Part shown: in pieces, positions 46,212-59,082 of the stretch | How positions within the stretch are numbered: the stretch's first letter is position 1 | Layout: every line of letters begins with the position of its first letter | Assembly: GCA_031308135.1 (NCBI GenBank) | Contig: JAHLJT010009436.1 | Location: 118,360,678-118,424,677, forward strand | Direction of reading: 5' to 3' | DNA from: Acheta domesticus | Lineage: Eukaryota > Arthropoda > Insecta > Orthoptera > Gryllidae | DNA length: 64,000 nt | Notes under the pieces: model-generated | What the model was told of the DNA's origin: nothing | The model's database searches: none | Seen by the model: the letters and a program-made list of their open reading frames with translations, nothing else | Position numbers and translations under genes: made by a program

Positions 46212-47882
46212 GCAAGTAATACTTGCACAATTTTTTAAAATGAAATGTATACAATAAAACATGATAAACCATGTCTTTTAATAAAACAAAAACAAATTCA
46301 GCATAATTGTCATAAAATTCAAAAATTGGAATAATCCTGCCCAGATATCAAAGTTACTTTGTCTTCTTCAGAAGATACAAAATAAAATTTTGTTTTTGTT
46401 TTGGTGTGACATACTGGAATAAATGTGAAATAGTATATAAAATATTCTTTGGTTTTCACATAGATTCCAAAACTATTATTTGCACATTTTCATGAACTCT
46501 TATTGTTAAATGTACTAATTCATATTTATGTTTTGTGCTTCTCTGAATCCATAGTAATATATACTTGTTTAATGAAAAATACCCTTCTATTTCTGGAAGC
46601 TGAAGCAGATTATTGTTACTTCGTTGCTGAAAATGTAATGTAGGCTAAATATAAAAAATATTGAATTTTAAAAATCATTTACATTTTATAATATCATTGA
46701 ATTTAAAGAAAGATTAATTAAATGTCAACAATCATTATTTATTATATATCTGTCTTATGATATCTGATACCACAACTTCTATAAATATATTGTGCATATT
46801 GTTAATGTGCATAGTCTATATTAGATTGGGATTCCAGTATCAAACATTCTTTTAGAATATTATTTATGTTTGGACTGATTGCAGGGTTGGATTTCTGAAC
46901 TTAGGATTTAAAAAAATTAAGATCTGTTGTATAAGGGAAGTAATTAAAACAAAATTGTTTTGGTTTTTCAATTTCTTTATTGCTAGTAATTTTATTATCA
47001 ATTTTTTTAACAAACGAACCATCTTTTAAAGCATTTGTAGATTGCTGAATTTATTTTTTCATTTATTCTCTTTTCAAAAATCTAATTCTACACTCTCAAT
47101 TGTAAATGAATTGAAACACTTATGTTTCCTGAAGTTCATCTTTGGTAATCTTTACTATAACGTTGATGGATTTGTGACATAACGTTGACATTGTAGATAA
47201 ATGAAACAAGTTTCTTTATTATCAGCAAACTTTTGTTGACAGTGATGAAACCAGTTATTTTACAATTTCTACAATCATATTCATGTCAATAATATTCGTA
47301 TGTTTTTATTGTTTGTCTTTCTTCATTGCATAAAGAAAGGTTCCATTCATTATAGACAATCAGGTGATAATAAAAAATATTTCATACAAGGTTGAAATTT
47401 GTACATAAAACAAAGTTGGAATTTTTACAATGTTTCAGAGATCATTTGTCTCCCATCATCAGGTACTTTTTGGTTTATATTGGATATAAGTTTTAAGTTT
47501 GTAAATCATAAGTTAATTAAGTTACTTAAGTAAGTGAATGATAAGATGATTTGTCTCCATCATCAGGTACTTTTTGGCTTATATTGGATATAAGCCAAAA
47601 AGTACCTGACGATGGAGACAAATGATTTGTGATGGAGACATGATTGTGATTGACATGTGATGGAGACAAATGATTTGTGATGATGGAGACAAATTATCTC
47701 TGAAACATTGTAAAAATTCCAACTTTGTTTTATGTACAAATTTCAACCTTGCATGAAATATTTTTTATCATCACCTGATTGTCTACAATGAATGGAACCT
47801 TTCTTTATGCAATAATATTCATATTTAGAAAAAGGGACTCATAAAGATATCCTTTAAAAATGAATATTTTATTTCCAAATAG
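46212..47882 (+). other. GC-AG intron 3 of the unrecognised gene
   Basis: This 1.67 kb AT-rich stretch runs from GCAAGTAAT to the AATAG acceptor. No additional exon is convincing. Its 3' third is occupied by the long inverted repeat at 47325-47813, which ends about 70 bases before the acceptor. Confidence 0.55.
47325..47813. repeat. Long intronic inverted repeat with a second palindrome inside
   Basis: The left arm, about 47325-47460, begins ATTGCATAAAGAAAGGTTCC. The right arm, about 47679-47813, is its near-perfect reverse complement and ends GGAACCTTTCTTTATGCAAT. Between them, 47549-47623 is a second palindrome, from ATTTGTCTCCATC to GATGGAGACAAAT around a short ATATTGGATATA centre. Short TGATGGAGACAAATGATTTG units are also reiterated. 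It is either a foldback transposon or a source of hairpin RNA. Confidence 0.9.
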
Positions 47883-48062
47883 GATATGTCAGAGATAGAT
47901 AACCAGTACCAGCAGCTGCGAAAGGGACCAGAAATTATGAGAATGGTATCTACTTCCCAGGAATGCAAACAGTACCTGAAGGATTCCACATTCTTAAAGC
48001 ATCAAGAAGAATTTGAGTTTATGAATGAACATGAGTTGAGGATGCAATGTTTATCTACCTAA
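47883..48062 (+). CDS. Exon 4 (last) of the unrecognised gene
   Basis: The acceptor is TTCCAAATAG before 47883. There are sixty codons including TAA at 48060-48062. The peptide begins DMSEIDNQYQQLRKGPEIMR and continues through SQECKQYLKDSTFLKHQEEF to a short Leu-Ser-Thr end. It is charged and glutamine/glutamate-rich, and probably helical. An AATAAA about 170 bases downstream (around 48233) could serve polyadenylation. With the other exons the protein is about 245 residues from ATG 45439, with no signal peptide that I would call. Function unknown. Confidence 0.62.
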   Translation, partial: DMSEIDNQYQQLRKGPEIMRMVSTSQECKQYLKDSTFLKHQEEFEFMNEHELRMQCLST

Positions 48063-49221
48063 AATTTGAATATTATCAAGATATGAAGAACGAACAATTC
48101 ATTCTTTAAAAAAAATTAAATTTTGTCTACACGTTAAATTACTAATGGAATCAAATATGGACTACATCCTTTATTTGTTTGTTTTTAGCAATTTGAGATT
48201 TTATATTTGTTCTACAAATGGTTAGCAAAGGAATAAAATATTCATTACATTGAAACCATTCAGCATATTTTGCTATGTCTCTTCTTTTTTATTTTTGTTT
48301 ATTGTGTTTATAACTTAGGTTCAGTAATATTCCTGTATTGGGCATTAAATTTGTGAAAATTATCATTTATTTACCAGAAAAGTTTCTGTTTCAATATTGA
48401 ACATTAATGAAATAAAAATATTTGTTAACTGCATTCAGTTTTTATTTATTTACTTCAAATGAAAAACTTATAATTCAATTTAACCAAGGATCTACTTAGT
48501 AGCATTTTTGTCTAATTGTTATTGTATTCTTTCTTTAAACCTTTGTAATCCATTTCAATTTATTTGAATTTATGGTATATTCAAATATTTAACTTGAAAT
48601 TCCTTGACCATTTATTTGCCTGATTATGTTAACAATATCTGCACTGTTTTTGGGTGTTGCAAGTATATATTTCTGATGATCTCCTATAGTGAATGTAAAA
48701 ATTAAAAAAGACATTCTAATAGATGAAAGTAAGATAAACTATGACCATACCTTTAATTGAAAGCAAAAGTGATTTTATTAAAAAATAACCTGCACTGATA
48801 GAATGATAAGTCCACATTATATAATATTAAATACGATAATTGCTGAACCCGTTACTAGAAACAATATTATTATTCAAAATTATTCAGCATTAACTGACTA
48901 CTCAGATTTATATTACTGATGACGGAATGGAAGCAAATAGAGGAGTCTCTCTTTATTTCAAACGCATTCCATAAATTCAACAGCAAACTAATCGTACTTG
49001 GCGGAGTCGTCTGTATTGTTTAACAGGGTCGCCAATGGCAACAAGTGCAATTCGCAAATTATACGCCGAAATCGGATGTATAACCCACGGATCGAAATCG
49101 GGGTGTCTAATCCTCGAATCGCAACCGATCCTGCCTCGTGAATAAGGATTTTTGCTTTGATTCGCGAGTAATCTGGACTCGACGATAATTCTCGTATTAC
49201 ACGGTATTGAGAATATGGGCG
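48063..49221. other. 3' part of the Harbinger-bounded segment
   Basis: AT-rich 3' flank of the four-exon gene. The last 250 bases (about 48970-49221) are more GC-balanced and belong to the transposon end. No transposase reading was seen. Confidence 0.45.
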
Positions 49222-49224
49222 TAA

Positions 49225-50799
49225 GAAAATTATCTCTAGACAAAAGGATCTGGCGCAAGATCGTAAGAGTTACAAGTAAAGAACAGTTCCAAAATATGTT
49301 ACAAGCTTTGACATGAGATAACAATATTTTGTTTATGTATCCGTCTCTCGTTTGTTTTATTGCAGTTCATTCCTTTGGAAAAAAAGAATAACAATCAGTT
49401 ACATATGAAATCAGTAAACCATTTTAGAAATGACAAAAGTAAAACAATGCTAAAATAATTAAATGGAAAATAACTGAATAGAGAATGAATTTGCAAGCAC
49501 CTTGCTTACGAAGATTCTGGAAGACAATATTTATTGCAAGAGCATTTTATCAAAAATTCTTCCAAATTAAGATTGGTGGATAAACAAGCTGTTTTAATGT
49601 AATATTTATGTAATTGAATGAATTGCTGTTCGCAATTAAAATCGCCACCCACTGTAATATTTGATATGGCACTGAAATATCAGTCTGCATTTTATTCCTG
49701 AACTATGTATTCTGGAAAAATCGAAAATTCTCAGCTTCCTTATAGCAATAGAGAAATCGCTGCCACACCGCATAATACAACGCGAGCAGACGTGACAGTG
49801 GAGGAGGTGGAGTGTGGGTTGTAGGTCGAGGACGATTTACTTCACAACCACGCACATTTGCTGCAGCCTTTTTGTATAATACGCACGCAGCACTCGCAAT
49901 ATAACTTTATTTTATTGTGAACATTTACCAAAAATTCAATGTGGAAAATATATTTCCTGATCATAAATAAACTGTTTTCTAAAGAATTAGATTGATAGTA
50001 GAATATTTAGTGTGTTGTGGGAGTTCAATGCGGCGTGCTGTATTTGTTTCTAGTATGAACAGTGCTGAATGAAATCTTCACTTAACGAGACCGGACAAGG
50101 TGTTTTGCTGCGACTGATATATCCTAAAATAATTTGGACTCTCCAAAAATGGCTCCTACAAAGGCCTTCCCAATAAACATATTCAAGGCAAATGAGGAAA
50201 TTTACCACTTCTGGCTGTCGGCAAACAGAAGTATCATTCTGGTATTTGTTTTCACTTCAGAGCACATTCCATTTCCACTAACCACATCAGATTTCTTTGT
50301 TTTCAATAGCAACATATTGTTAGAAGAACATGGTGAATTTGTTTTCTTAATTTTTATAAAATACTAATTATTGTAATGATAATAATCATTAAATACAATT
50401 CTGGCACAGTTGGTCTCTTCAAAACGTTCGTTCTTCTGGAAGTAATATTTACTAGAGTTACATTACTGTCGACATAAAAATAGCATATTCGAAGATTATT
50501 CACAAATTTTCGTAAAACAAAATATTCGTTCAATATATTTCATGACACCGTAAGCCGTTATATTTCCTGTTATTGTTTCTGATGTTCTATTTATTCAAAA
50601 TAGTATTTCAAGTAAGGTTAAGGAAATGTACCTAGCTGAAAAGCCCGAGAGCGAATGACAAGCATGGTTTGTGACTACCTACCAAACCATAAGGTTCAAT
50701 TAGCACATTAATCTTCAATCAACTATGTGTTATAATGTTAGACATTTACTAAATGAATTTCTATTCAATTCTGTGGTACGATAGTGCAAATGAGATATC
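49225..50799. other. No gene seen
   Basis: AT-rich. The open frame at 50134-50367 has no recognisable motif. Confidence 0.35.
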
Positions 50800-51443
50800 T
50801 CCTTCGGGAAACTGAATTTCGAAATTATGAATGACTGCAATCTGTATTCGCTCAAGGCATGTAACAGCATATGTTCAGTGTAATATACCACTATTTTTAA
50901 ATGTATTCTTTTATATCAAACAAATGAGATAAGGGCATTTCTAGTTACTCAAATGGATATTTTATTCCAAATAATTTTACCCGGATTCTAGAAGCCGAGA
51001 ATATCAACTTTAGGTTGAAAAACTGATAAACGTGTTCTACATCACGCATTAGGATCCATGAGCAAATGGGAATTTAAACAATACTGATATCATTTAAAAC
51101 TCCTTCGGGAAACAAAATTATTTTCGAAATTATGAATGAGTGGAATCTGGACTCTTATTCGCTCAAGGCCTGCAACAGCATATGTTCAGTTTAATATACC
51201 ACTATTTTTAAATGTATTCTTTTACATCAAACAAATGAAATAAGTGCATTTCTTCTAGTTTCTCAGATAGATATTTTATTCCAAATACCTTTACAAGGAT
51301 TCTAGAACGCCGAGGAAATCGACTTTAAGTTGAAAAAAAACTGATAAACAATATGTTCTAAGCATCATGCACTGGAAGGCATGAGCAAATGGGAATTTAA
51401 ACAATATGATCATTTATGAACAAACAATGAAATCATTTAAAAC
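50800..51443. repeat. Tandem duplication of about 300 bases
   Basis: 50800-51100 and 51101-51443 both run from TCCTTCGGGAAAC through AACAGCATATGTTCAGT, TTAAATGTATTCTTTTA and GAGCAAATGGGAATTTAAAC to ATCATTTAAAAC. There are small indels and about 10% difference. Confidence 0.88.
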
Positions 51444-51824
51444 ACAAAAGATAAATATGAAGAACCAATGAAATAAAGTTACCAACAAAAGAACGAGCAT
51501 TTCTTATTGGCAGGAAGTCATTGTCTCCTTAATATAAACTATACGAACAAAATACGGAACCACAATTTTTAACTTTTTTTCTAAATTCATTAACCATCGT
51601 AAATTGTTTAACATTACTACGTGCGCTTCTTGATCTAGGTTTCTCTTTCAATTCGCGAATAAAAGTTGCTATCGAGTCACCGAATCCCATATGAATTAAC
51701 CTGGATTCAAACATTTCTTGTTTTTTGTTGTTGTTTTGTGTGTGTATGTTTTTCCTCGCTTTTCTTTGCCTGCAATGTGTGAATGGGATGCACACTTGAT
51801 TCACTTGATCCAACGTCGTAGATT

Positions 51825-52215
51825 TACAAGGAGGGGCGACCACCGAAGAGCGAAGGCCACAGCGCGCTAGAGGGAAGAGAGGATGCGGGGGCGAGCTCCA
51901 GGGAAAGGCGGGGTGGCAGAGGGGCCTATAGAGATGGTGGCGGTGGCGGCAGTGGAGGGCGCTGCAGCGAGCAGGCAAGCAGGCGGGCGGGCGGGCGCTC
52001 GGGCGCGCGTATCCCGGGCCGCAGCCGGCGCGGCAGCCAGCAGCTATCGACCCGGCACACCGCTCCGGAACTCGGTCGCCGGCGGCAGTCACCCGCCCGC
52101 GCCCGCTCACTCGCACTGGCGCTGCGTACGCCCGCGCTGCTGCATCGGCGTGTGAGGCGAGGAGCAGGCCTGGCCAAGCGAACCGAACCCTGTGAGAACC
52201 TCCCGGACAGATAAA
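51825..52215. promoter_or_regulatory. GC-rich island
   Basis: CpG-dense (GGGCGGGCGGGCGCTCGGGC, CGCCCGCGCCCGCTCACTCG). TATAAAT occurs just to the right (about 52260). It could be a promoter or first exon of a gene on either strand. The open frames crossing it show no family motif. Confidence 0.4.
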
Positions 52216-55200
52216 CCACCCACCCAACGAGAAGGATCCCCGGGCATGCCTGCTGAGGAGTTTATAAATCCAGACGCTTGAATGGATGCCCGCAAGGAAA
52301 GACACATTCCCATTTCAAAACACTGAACATGTATATTACATACTGTACATGTTACACACCTCAGGGTAGGGGCAGAGTGCCTTCATGAATCTTTTTCTAA
52401 GATATTCCGAATAAGTGGCATACACATACATCCGAATAAGTACCTAACAATGGGAAGAATAGTTCTTATAATATTGCTTTGCTGCTTTCCAAATAGCGTC
52501 ACATGAGTAAAAAACGTAGCATATAGATGATGTCAAGAAGTTTCTTCGGCTCTAAAACCATATTTCAAGAGCACTAAAATTCGTTTCAATATTACCTTTA
52601 GGCGCCATCTTCCCTATACAGTAGGGATATTTATTAGCAATTATTGGAAAGCACTTATGGTATGTGGATAAAATAAATAGTACATGATTACAAAAAACAC
52701 GTCATCCCCGACACGATTCCAAAGACATGCGTCTTCACTGCTGAACATTTCGTAAATACGCGCCAGGTCAAGGTCAGTCGTGCGCGATGCCCACGGGTAT
52801 CTGCCGTGGTGACGCGCGACTCCAACAGTGTCGGCGGAACTCGACACGCGATCATGCTACATTCAGGGCAAACCAAAATCTGTACATATATCCAATAAAT
52901 ATCTTAGCAAATACATGAATACTGAAACCAAACGCAATTTGGGTTATCCTGACACCGTGTTTTATCTACTTTTCTGCATTGAAATAAATTGTTCAGTTAT
53001 TTTCTGTTTATTTATATCCATTCGCAAAATTAACACTTAAACCTGTGTATTTTCATTCACATATATGAGCGCGCGCGAAACAACACTTCACAGCTTAAAT
53101 AGCGGGGTAACTCTTGCCTACACTTAACTGTTTATGTTGTCACTTACAATTTAGTTCTCATCAGCGCAATTACAACGTAGATTCATGCAAGTAATAGAAT
53201 TGGCCAGCATCTAAGCAGATGGATATCATTTTTCAAATTACCGATCCTTCTTAAGCTTCCATGTTTGCAAAACATAATCGTCAACAAAACTTCTAAGGTA
53301 TTTTCTCGCAAATAAAATTAATTCATTTCTTCGCACTCTTACGATCTGAGACGAGCAAATTCGCATTAATTATTCAAAATGGAATTACAATTACATCACA
53401 AATGCAAACGGTGTATGGTACGACCTTCGGTGTCTTGCTTCATAATTAATATATTTAAGCAAATTAGACGGTCCCCGAGAACTATAAATGGAATTCACAG
53501 GCTTAAGAGGCACAATGACATGTGTCAACCACACCTCCCTTCCTGTCAAAGTATAAAACTGCAAACACTATGTCACACTACATTTTTAGGCAAAACGCCA
53601 CATATAATACACAATGCAACAAACATTTATATTTATACGCTACATGTAACAGCAAAATCATATGATATAATATTTTTTCCTATAATGTTTACATAATCTT
53701 AAGATGTAAACATACGAATATTATCCTCCAATGGCTGACTAGTGTACAAGAGCAGAAACTGCTGACACTACATACACCACAATAAAATCGTATTAATGTT
53801 ACGATCGAGTATGTTAAAGTTTTGAATATCTGTATTAAAATGTTAGTAATTGTCAATATATATTTCGCACGACCCAACCTCTAAAGCGACAGGTGAAATA
53901 TTTCAAATGTATTTGTAGGTATCGATGTCAAACACTACACAAAATCTACAGCAACTGGTCTGCGTATGTTCTGTCTGTTAACCATAGACATGTCTGTTCA
54001 ATACCGGTACAATATAATGAGAAATTACAGTAAAATTTGTGAAGCAATCAATAGAAATGGCGACTGGGAAAATCAATCCTACTGGTACAGGACACAGCAA
54101 CCACTTTCTGTAACAGATCCTCACTTACTTTTGATAACCCGCTCTGTTGTTGATAGCTTTTGACTGCTAGTCGACATCTTGAAGTTTCTTGATGGTTAAA
54201 CTACACCATAAACATCGGATGATCGAGAATCCCACAGATTTCACAAGCTAAATTCTACTGTTCCACAAGATGTCGTTGAAACCCTCCACCGCACCACACA
54301 CTGCGCATGTTTCTGCGCACGGCAACCGAGCTCCCGTTGATACCGATTTTCACCACTTCGCTGCGCTCCTATACAGATGAATATCGAAGGCGGGGAGAAA
54401 TAAGCGCGCCAGTTTAAAATTCTCTAGCGTCATAAATCCACAAGAACAAGTATATTTCACATTTGAAAATGATTGCGCATTCATTAGAGATTCAACGGAT
54501 ATGCATATGCATCCAAATGTACACTGATTAGTCTCTAGCATTTAAAAAAAGTTCTAAAATGAGGTCACCGAAATTAATTTGCCTACCATAAACAAAATAC
54601 ACATTTTTTCATCCAACAAAATTCAATAATGTTCAACTCAAGAAAATTCCAACTACCATTTTAGGGTGATAAATTCTAGGAAACATATGAAAGCCACTCA
54701 CTTTGTTAATAATCTCCCTCTTTGTTCACTTATAAGTTATTGTGGCCTCAACCTTGGCCTCTTTTGAATTTTAAATTCATCATAAAATAAAGCAAAGCTT
54801 TAAAATATAATAATATAAAGACATAATAATAAGACACATAATAATAACATTAATATAAAGACAACACAATAAGCAGTTGGAAATTTATTAAAACATTTAG
54901 ATGGAAGAAGAGGGTATTTCCAGATCTTATTTTATTTATATGTAATTTATAATTCCAATAGCTTGTAAAGTAGTACATGATATAGGATAACAAAACAGTT
55001 AAAAGAGAATGTTTAAAACATTTTTATTTGTATAGAATGTTATATGGAAAAATTATTATTACTTGTATTATTTTCTGAGATGGTAATCAAATTATACTCA
55101 ACAAATGCTTATTAAAAGAAACATAAAATACTTCTTATTAACATTAATGGAAGAAACTAAGGGGAGCATCATGTTTAGTGCTGAAAGTAGACACCTTCCT

Positions 55201-56473
55201 TCAGAGGAATATCTAATTCCTTAGGGATCAAAAATATAAAACAGACTAACAAAACAAATGACCTCTAACTTAAATAAGTATTAAAACTGAATTTAAAATA
55301 AGTTGATTGAAACTTATTAATAATTTAAATAAAATAATATCATTCATATTGTAGCATGAGACAACTTCCGATTACAAAAAATAGGTGGATCAAGGGTCTT
55401 TTATACAAAATTTATAAATGATGTCTTCAATGAAAGTTTCTGTAGCATCAGACCTTTGCCTCCTTCAGTTGTCATTTCCCAGTTGCATGATGTGTATTCT
55501 GACCCATCTTATTTCTTAATTCCGTCATAACCCAATTCATAATATTGAAAGATTTATTTATTTAGTCAAAAAAACTGTAAAACTTGTATGTGATGTATGG
55601 AGGAGGAGACAATCTGCGCACATTTTCTTGGGGTCCAGAATGGACAAATTTAATAAATATAAATGTTTAATATATAATTTAATGTATAATATATATTAAT
55701 AATAATTTCATATTTAATATATAATTTAAATAAAAAACTTAATAAAAATTTAAATTTAAATGAAAGTGTTTTTATTGTTGAAAGGTTTGAGAAAGAGACA
55801 ATTTATGCAGAGAAAGAAATTACACAGTAAGAATGAAAATGTTGCATGAAATTAATTATTTATTTTAACAGAAGGCTTTTAAAAAGAGTTTCATATATTG
55901 TTTTGCTTGTTGGTATGTTGGCTGGACATCTTAGAATAGTTCCTACTCTGGCCCTTGGGCTCCTAACTGCCCACTTGTTTGTGTCCTGAGCTGTTGATAA
56001 TTCAGCATCAGGTTTCTCTCAGCTGCACAGACTAGTTTCAAAAAAATAAAGATCTCTGTTATTTAATGACAGTTATTCTATTATTTTAAAACAAAGAAAA
56101 AATATTAAATATATATTTCATTTTGTATTTTTGTGATGTACAATGTTTCAACAAGGTTTTTTCATCAGGTACAGATATGTCTAAAATTTCCAGAATTACA
56201 AAATCATTAGTTATACATTTTTAATTTTTAATTTCATTAGTCTAAAAATAAAGGAAAAAAAGAGAAAAATTAGTTGAAACTTATAATTTTACTTTTTCTA
56301 CAAATTAATTTATTAGAAAGTGAGCAAGCAATACTGAAAAATAAATACTCAACTTATTTGTTGTGATGAGTTATATAGTAATTTGTTGTACTTGATTAGA
56401 CATGATGAAGAATTTGATTCAAATGAAGCTTTTGGTATTGTAATGTTGGAGAGAGGAACCGTTGTTAGGGTAA
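52216..56473. other. No gene seen
   Basis: About 4 kb of mostly AT-rich sequence, with the short shared repeat at 55552-55640. Open frames at 53379-53696 and elsewhere lack coding character. Confidence 0.35.
55552..55640. repeat. Short repeat shared with 6743-6835
   Basis: TTATTTATTTAGTCAAAAAA, then AATCTGCGCACATTTTCTTG. It is probably the end of one transposon family. Confidence 0.7.
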
Positions 56474-56475
56474 TA

Positions 56476-56650
56476 CAGTGAAACCTCTATATAATATTTT
56501 TTAAGGGACCATGAATTCTGAACATTGTGTACAGGAAAACACTATAAAGAGGAAGACTGTGTATAAGGGCTTTTGGTCAGAAACCGGAAAAAATTGATGT
56601 AGCATAGAGGAAAACATTTTATGGAGGAACATTACATAGAAGTTTCACTG
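56476..56650. mobile_element. Pogo/Tigger-type MITE with TA duplication
   Basis: The left end is CAGTGAAACCTCTATATAAT. The right end in reverse complement is CAGTGAAACTTCTATGTAAT. TA flanks both sides (56474-56475, 56651-56652). The CAGTnnAACCTCTATATAA end is the classic Tigger/pogo terminus. Confidence 0.9.
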
Positions 56651-56652
56651 TA

Positions 56653-59082
56653 GTAGAATGCATTGGGTAGTGTTTGCCATTTTCAAATTTCACATTGATA
56701 TTCGGTTCATTTCAGGAACAGTTTTTCCCAAAGTTTCATTTTATTATATAATATAATATAATATATATATTATATATATTATATAATATAATATATGGGA
56801 TATTACATAATATAATATTATATAATTGATCAAGAAAATAAAATTTGCATTCTTATTTAGTCTTTTTACATACATGAAAATACTATTTTTCACTTCCAAA
56901 AGGGTTAAGTGACCATACAATTTAATTCAAAAACACTGTTCTAGGAGCCAGACAAGTGACAAATATTTTCTCTTACTACAACCTGCAAGCAACTAAAATC
57001 AAATTCATTACTAGGGATACAACCCTATCATTGTTGAATTTAAAAGAAAATAAATATTGAAATTTAATTAAAATAGACAATAGTTTAAAACTTGTTAATG
57101 GTTATGAGTCCATGTTACAATATATAAAAACATTTTGGGAGGAAATTTTCAATTTCTGGTGGGAATTATTTTTTGGTCTACCCCTTGAATTCAACACAAT
57201 TTATGCTAGTACACTTCTCATGTTCAATGCTTTCAGTTTGGAGTGAGGCCAATGGAAAGAACTTGATTTAAGGGAGAATTTTGGCATGAAGGAAACTCTA
57301 GAATTTAGAAGATAAGTGGATTTCATTTTAATGAAATGAGAAAATAGTATATTGTGATTACAGAATCAGAACTAAATAATTGCTAAATCTGAATTAAGTA
57401 TTTAATATTAATAATTTTAACTATAATTTTGCTGCAACAGTTTCAATAATGTATAAAGTCATATTTTGTCACTTTTCCGGAACGCTGTTGTAATGCAAAA
57501 AACATGTTTGTGCAGGAGAGCAAAGAGTATATATCCAGGAGAGCATGTTTTAATTTCCTCTCAACTTCATTTGTTTCCCATTAATTGATGATATTCAAGT
57601 TATATCAAAACAATGTTTATGTCTTTTGGATTTCTAATTTATGAAAATGGATATTATATAACTGAATTTTTGGATCTCATTATTTCATAAAAATAAATGG
57701 TGATCTCCTCCCATGAAATAGCACCTGCTACCAAGTGGTAATTGGTATAATGTCAGAAATTAAGAATTATTTCACATAAAAATTGGTGTTTTTTAAAACT
57801 GATTTACCTTCAATTCTCAATTTTCAATTTTTTTGAGTTACTGCAGTATTTCACATAAGCCATGAAATAGTAATAAATATTGGAAAGTATTCAAATGAAT
57901 TCAACACAAATCACTTGCAAAATTTATTTTTTAATTTAAAAAGATACATTGTGTGTATTATATATTAATGTGTAAAATGTTGTATATTTAAACTTTTTAC
58001 ATTATTGATATTGTTATAAATTAAATATTTAAGTCAAAATGAAATTATCTATACAATTATTTCCCTCATAAACTTATTAATGTTGATTGCTTCTGACCTC
58101 ACAAAGAAGCAGAAGTTGTAGAAGATGAACATTAAAATTTAGAAATCAATTTGTAGGTAGCAAATCTTTCAACACAAATAAGCAAAAAAGAACAATCTGG
58201 GTAAAACTCCTGAAATAACTGTATTTTACTAAGATAAGCCTTGGTGAACAATGCAAAGGATATATAGGAGAGAAGCTGCACTAAGTAATATATTTCTAAA
58301 TATTACAATAAATCTGCTCAAAAATCTAATTTTACTATCGTCAGTCTTGAAAACACAGTATCATATCAAAAAAGGACAACTTTCAATTGCTGCCTTTAAA
58401 CAAGCAATACTATTGTTTTCAATTTGTGAGGCAATTAGCTTCAGTTCAATATTATTTTAAAAATGGTTAAAACCAGGGCCTGATTTCTGGCGGAACAGCA
58501 TTCTAAAATATATTATTAAATTGAATTGTAAATATATTAATATTTCTATTGAATTAAGAATTAATTTGGGGTGTGTTCCAGTACCTAAAATTTTATAAAT
58601 CAAGCACTGTTTAAAACCATTCAAGTTTAAAAATAAATACAAAGATTAACTAACATTGAATTTTTACATTAGATCTCACCAATTCTTTGGTTTCTCAATA
58701 AAATAGGAAAATCATGTATATTCAACTTCTTGAATACAAATAATTTACAAATACATGAATATTATGTGAAGTTATATGTCTAACCTGACTTGTACTCCAA
58801 ATATCAGTTTGAACCAAACAAAACATACACTACCTTAAGAAATCAAAGTAAAAACTTCAAAACACTTTTTACTCAATGTACAATACTCTGTTTTAAGGAT
58901 TTCAGAGAAATGTATCTTTCTTTGTAATTAAATAAAAGTCTTTATGTGGCTCAACTAAATTAATGAATTAGATTATTCCTTGAGCAGAGCTGTTTTCGTA
59001 GAGGTTGAAATGTCTTGGGCAGAGCCCATCTACACTCAGCAATCGAATTAATTACTTGTGATGTATGGGAAGTTCAGGAAGT
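56653..59082. other. Downstream flank / 3' region of the caspase gene
   Basis: Very AT-rich, with an AATATAATATATATATT-type patch at 56735-56830. The caspase 3' untranslated region lies directly left of 59083. Its end could not be fixed. Confidence 0.4.

Larger units (their letters stand above)
45319..49221. mobile_element. Harbinger-type TIR-bounded segment carrying a multi-exon gene
   Basis: The left end reads CGGCCCGTATTCTCAAT. The right end in reverse complement reads CGCCCATATTCTCAAT. Both are flanked by TAA (45316-45318 and 49222-49224), the 3-bp duplication typical of PIF/Harbinger. Similarity continues inside both ends, with CTTATTCAC and GGATTCGAGG-type blocks in matching order. No DDE transposase was recognised in the 3.9 kb between them. 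The interior is AT-rich and holds the four-exon gene and a long hairpin. It could be a non-autonomous element with captured host sequence, or two separate solo ends that happen to bracket a host gene. Confidence 0.7.

Noticed and set aside
51529..52305. 258-codon open frame on the minus strand
   Set aside because: It crosses a GC-rich island where stops are rare; no motif, and composition changes with the island.
53379..53696. 105-codon open frame
   Set aside because: AT-rich with low-complexity Ile/Tyr/Thr text and no splice or motif support.
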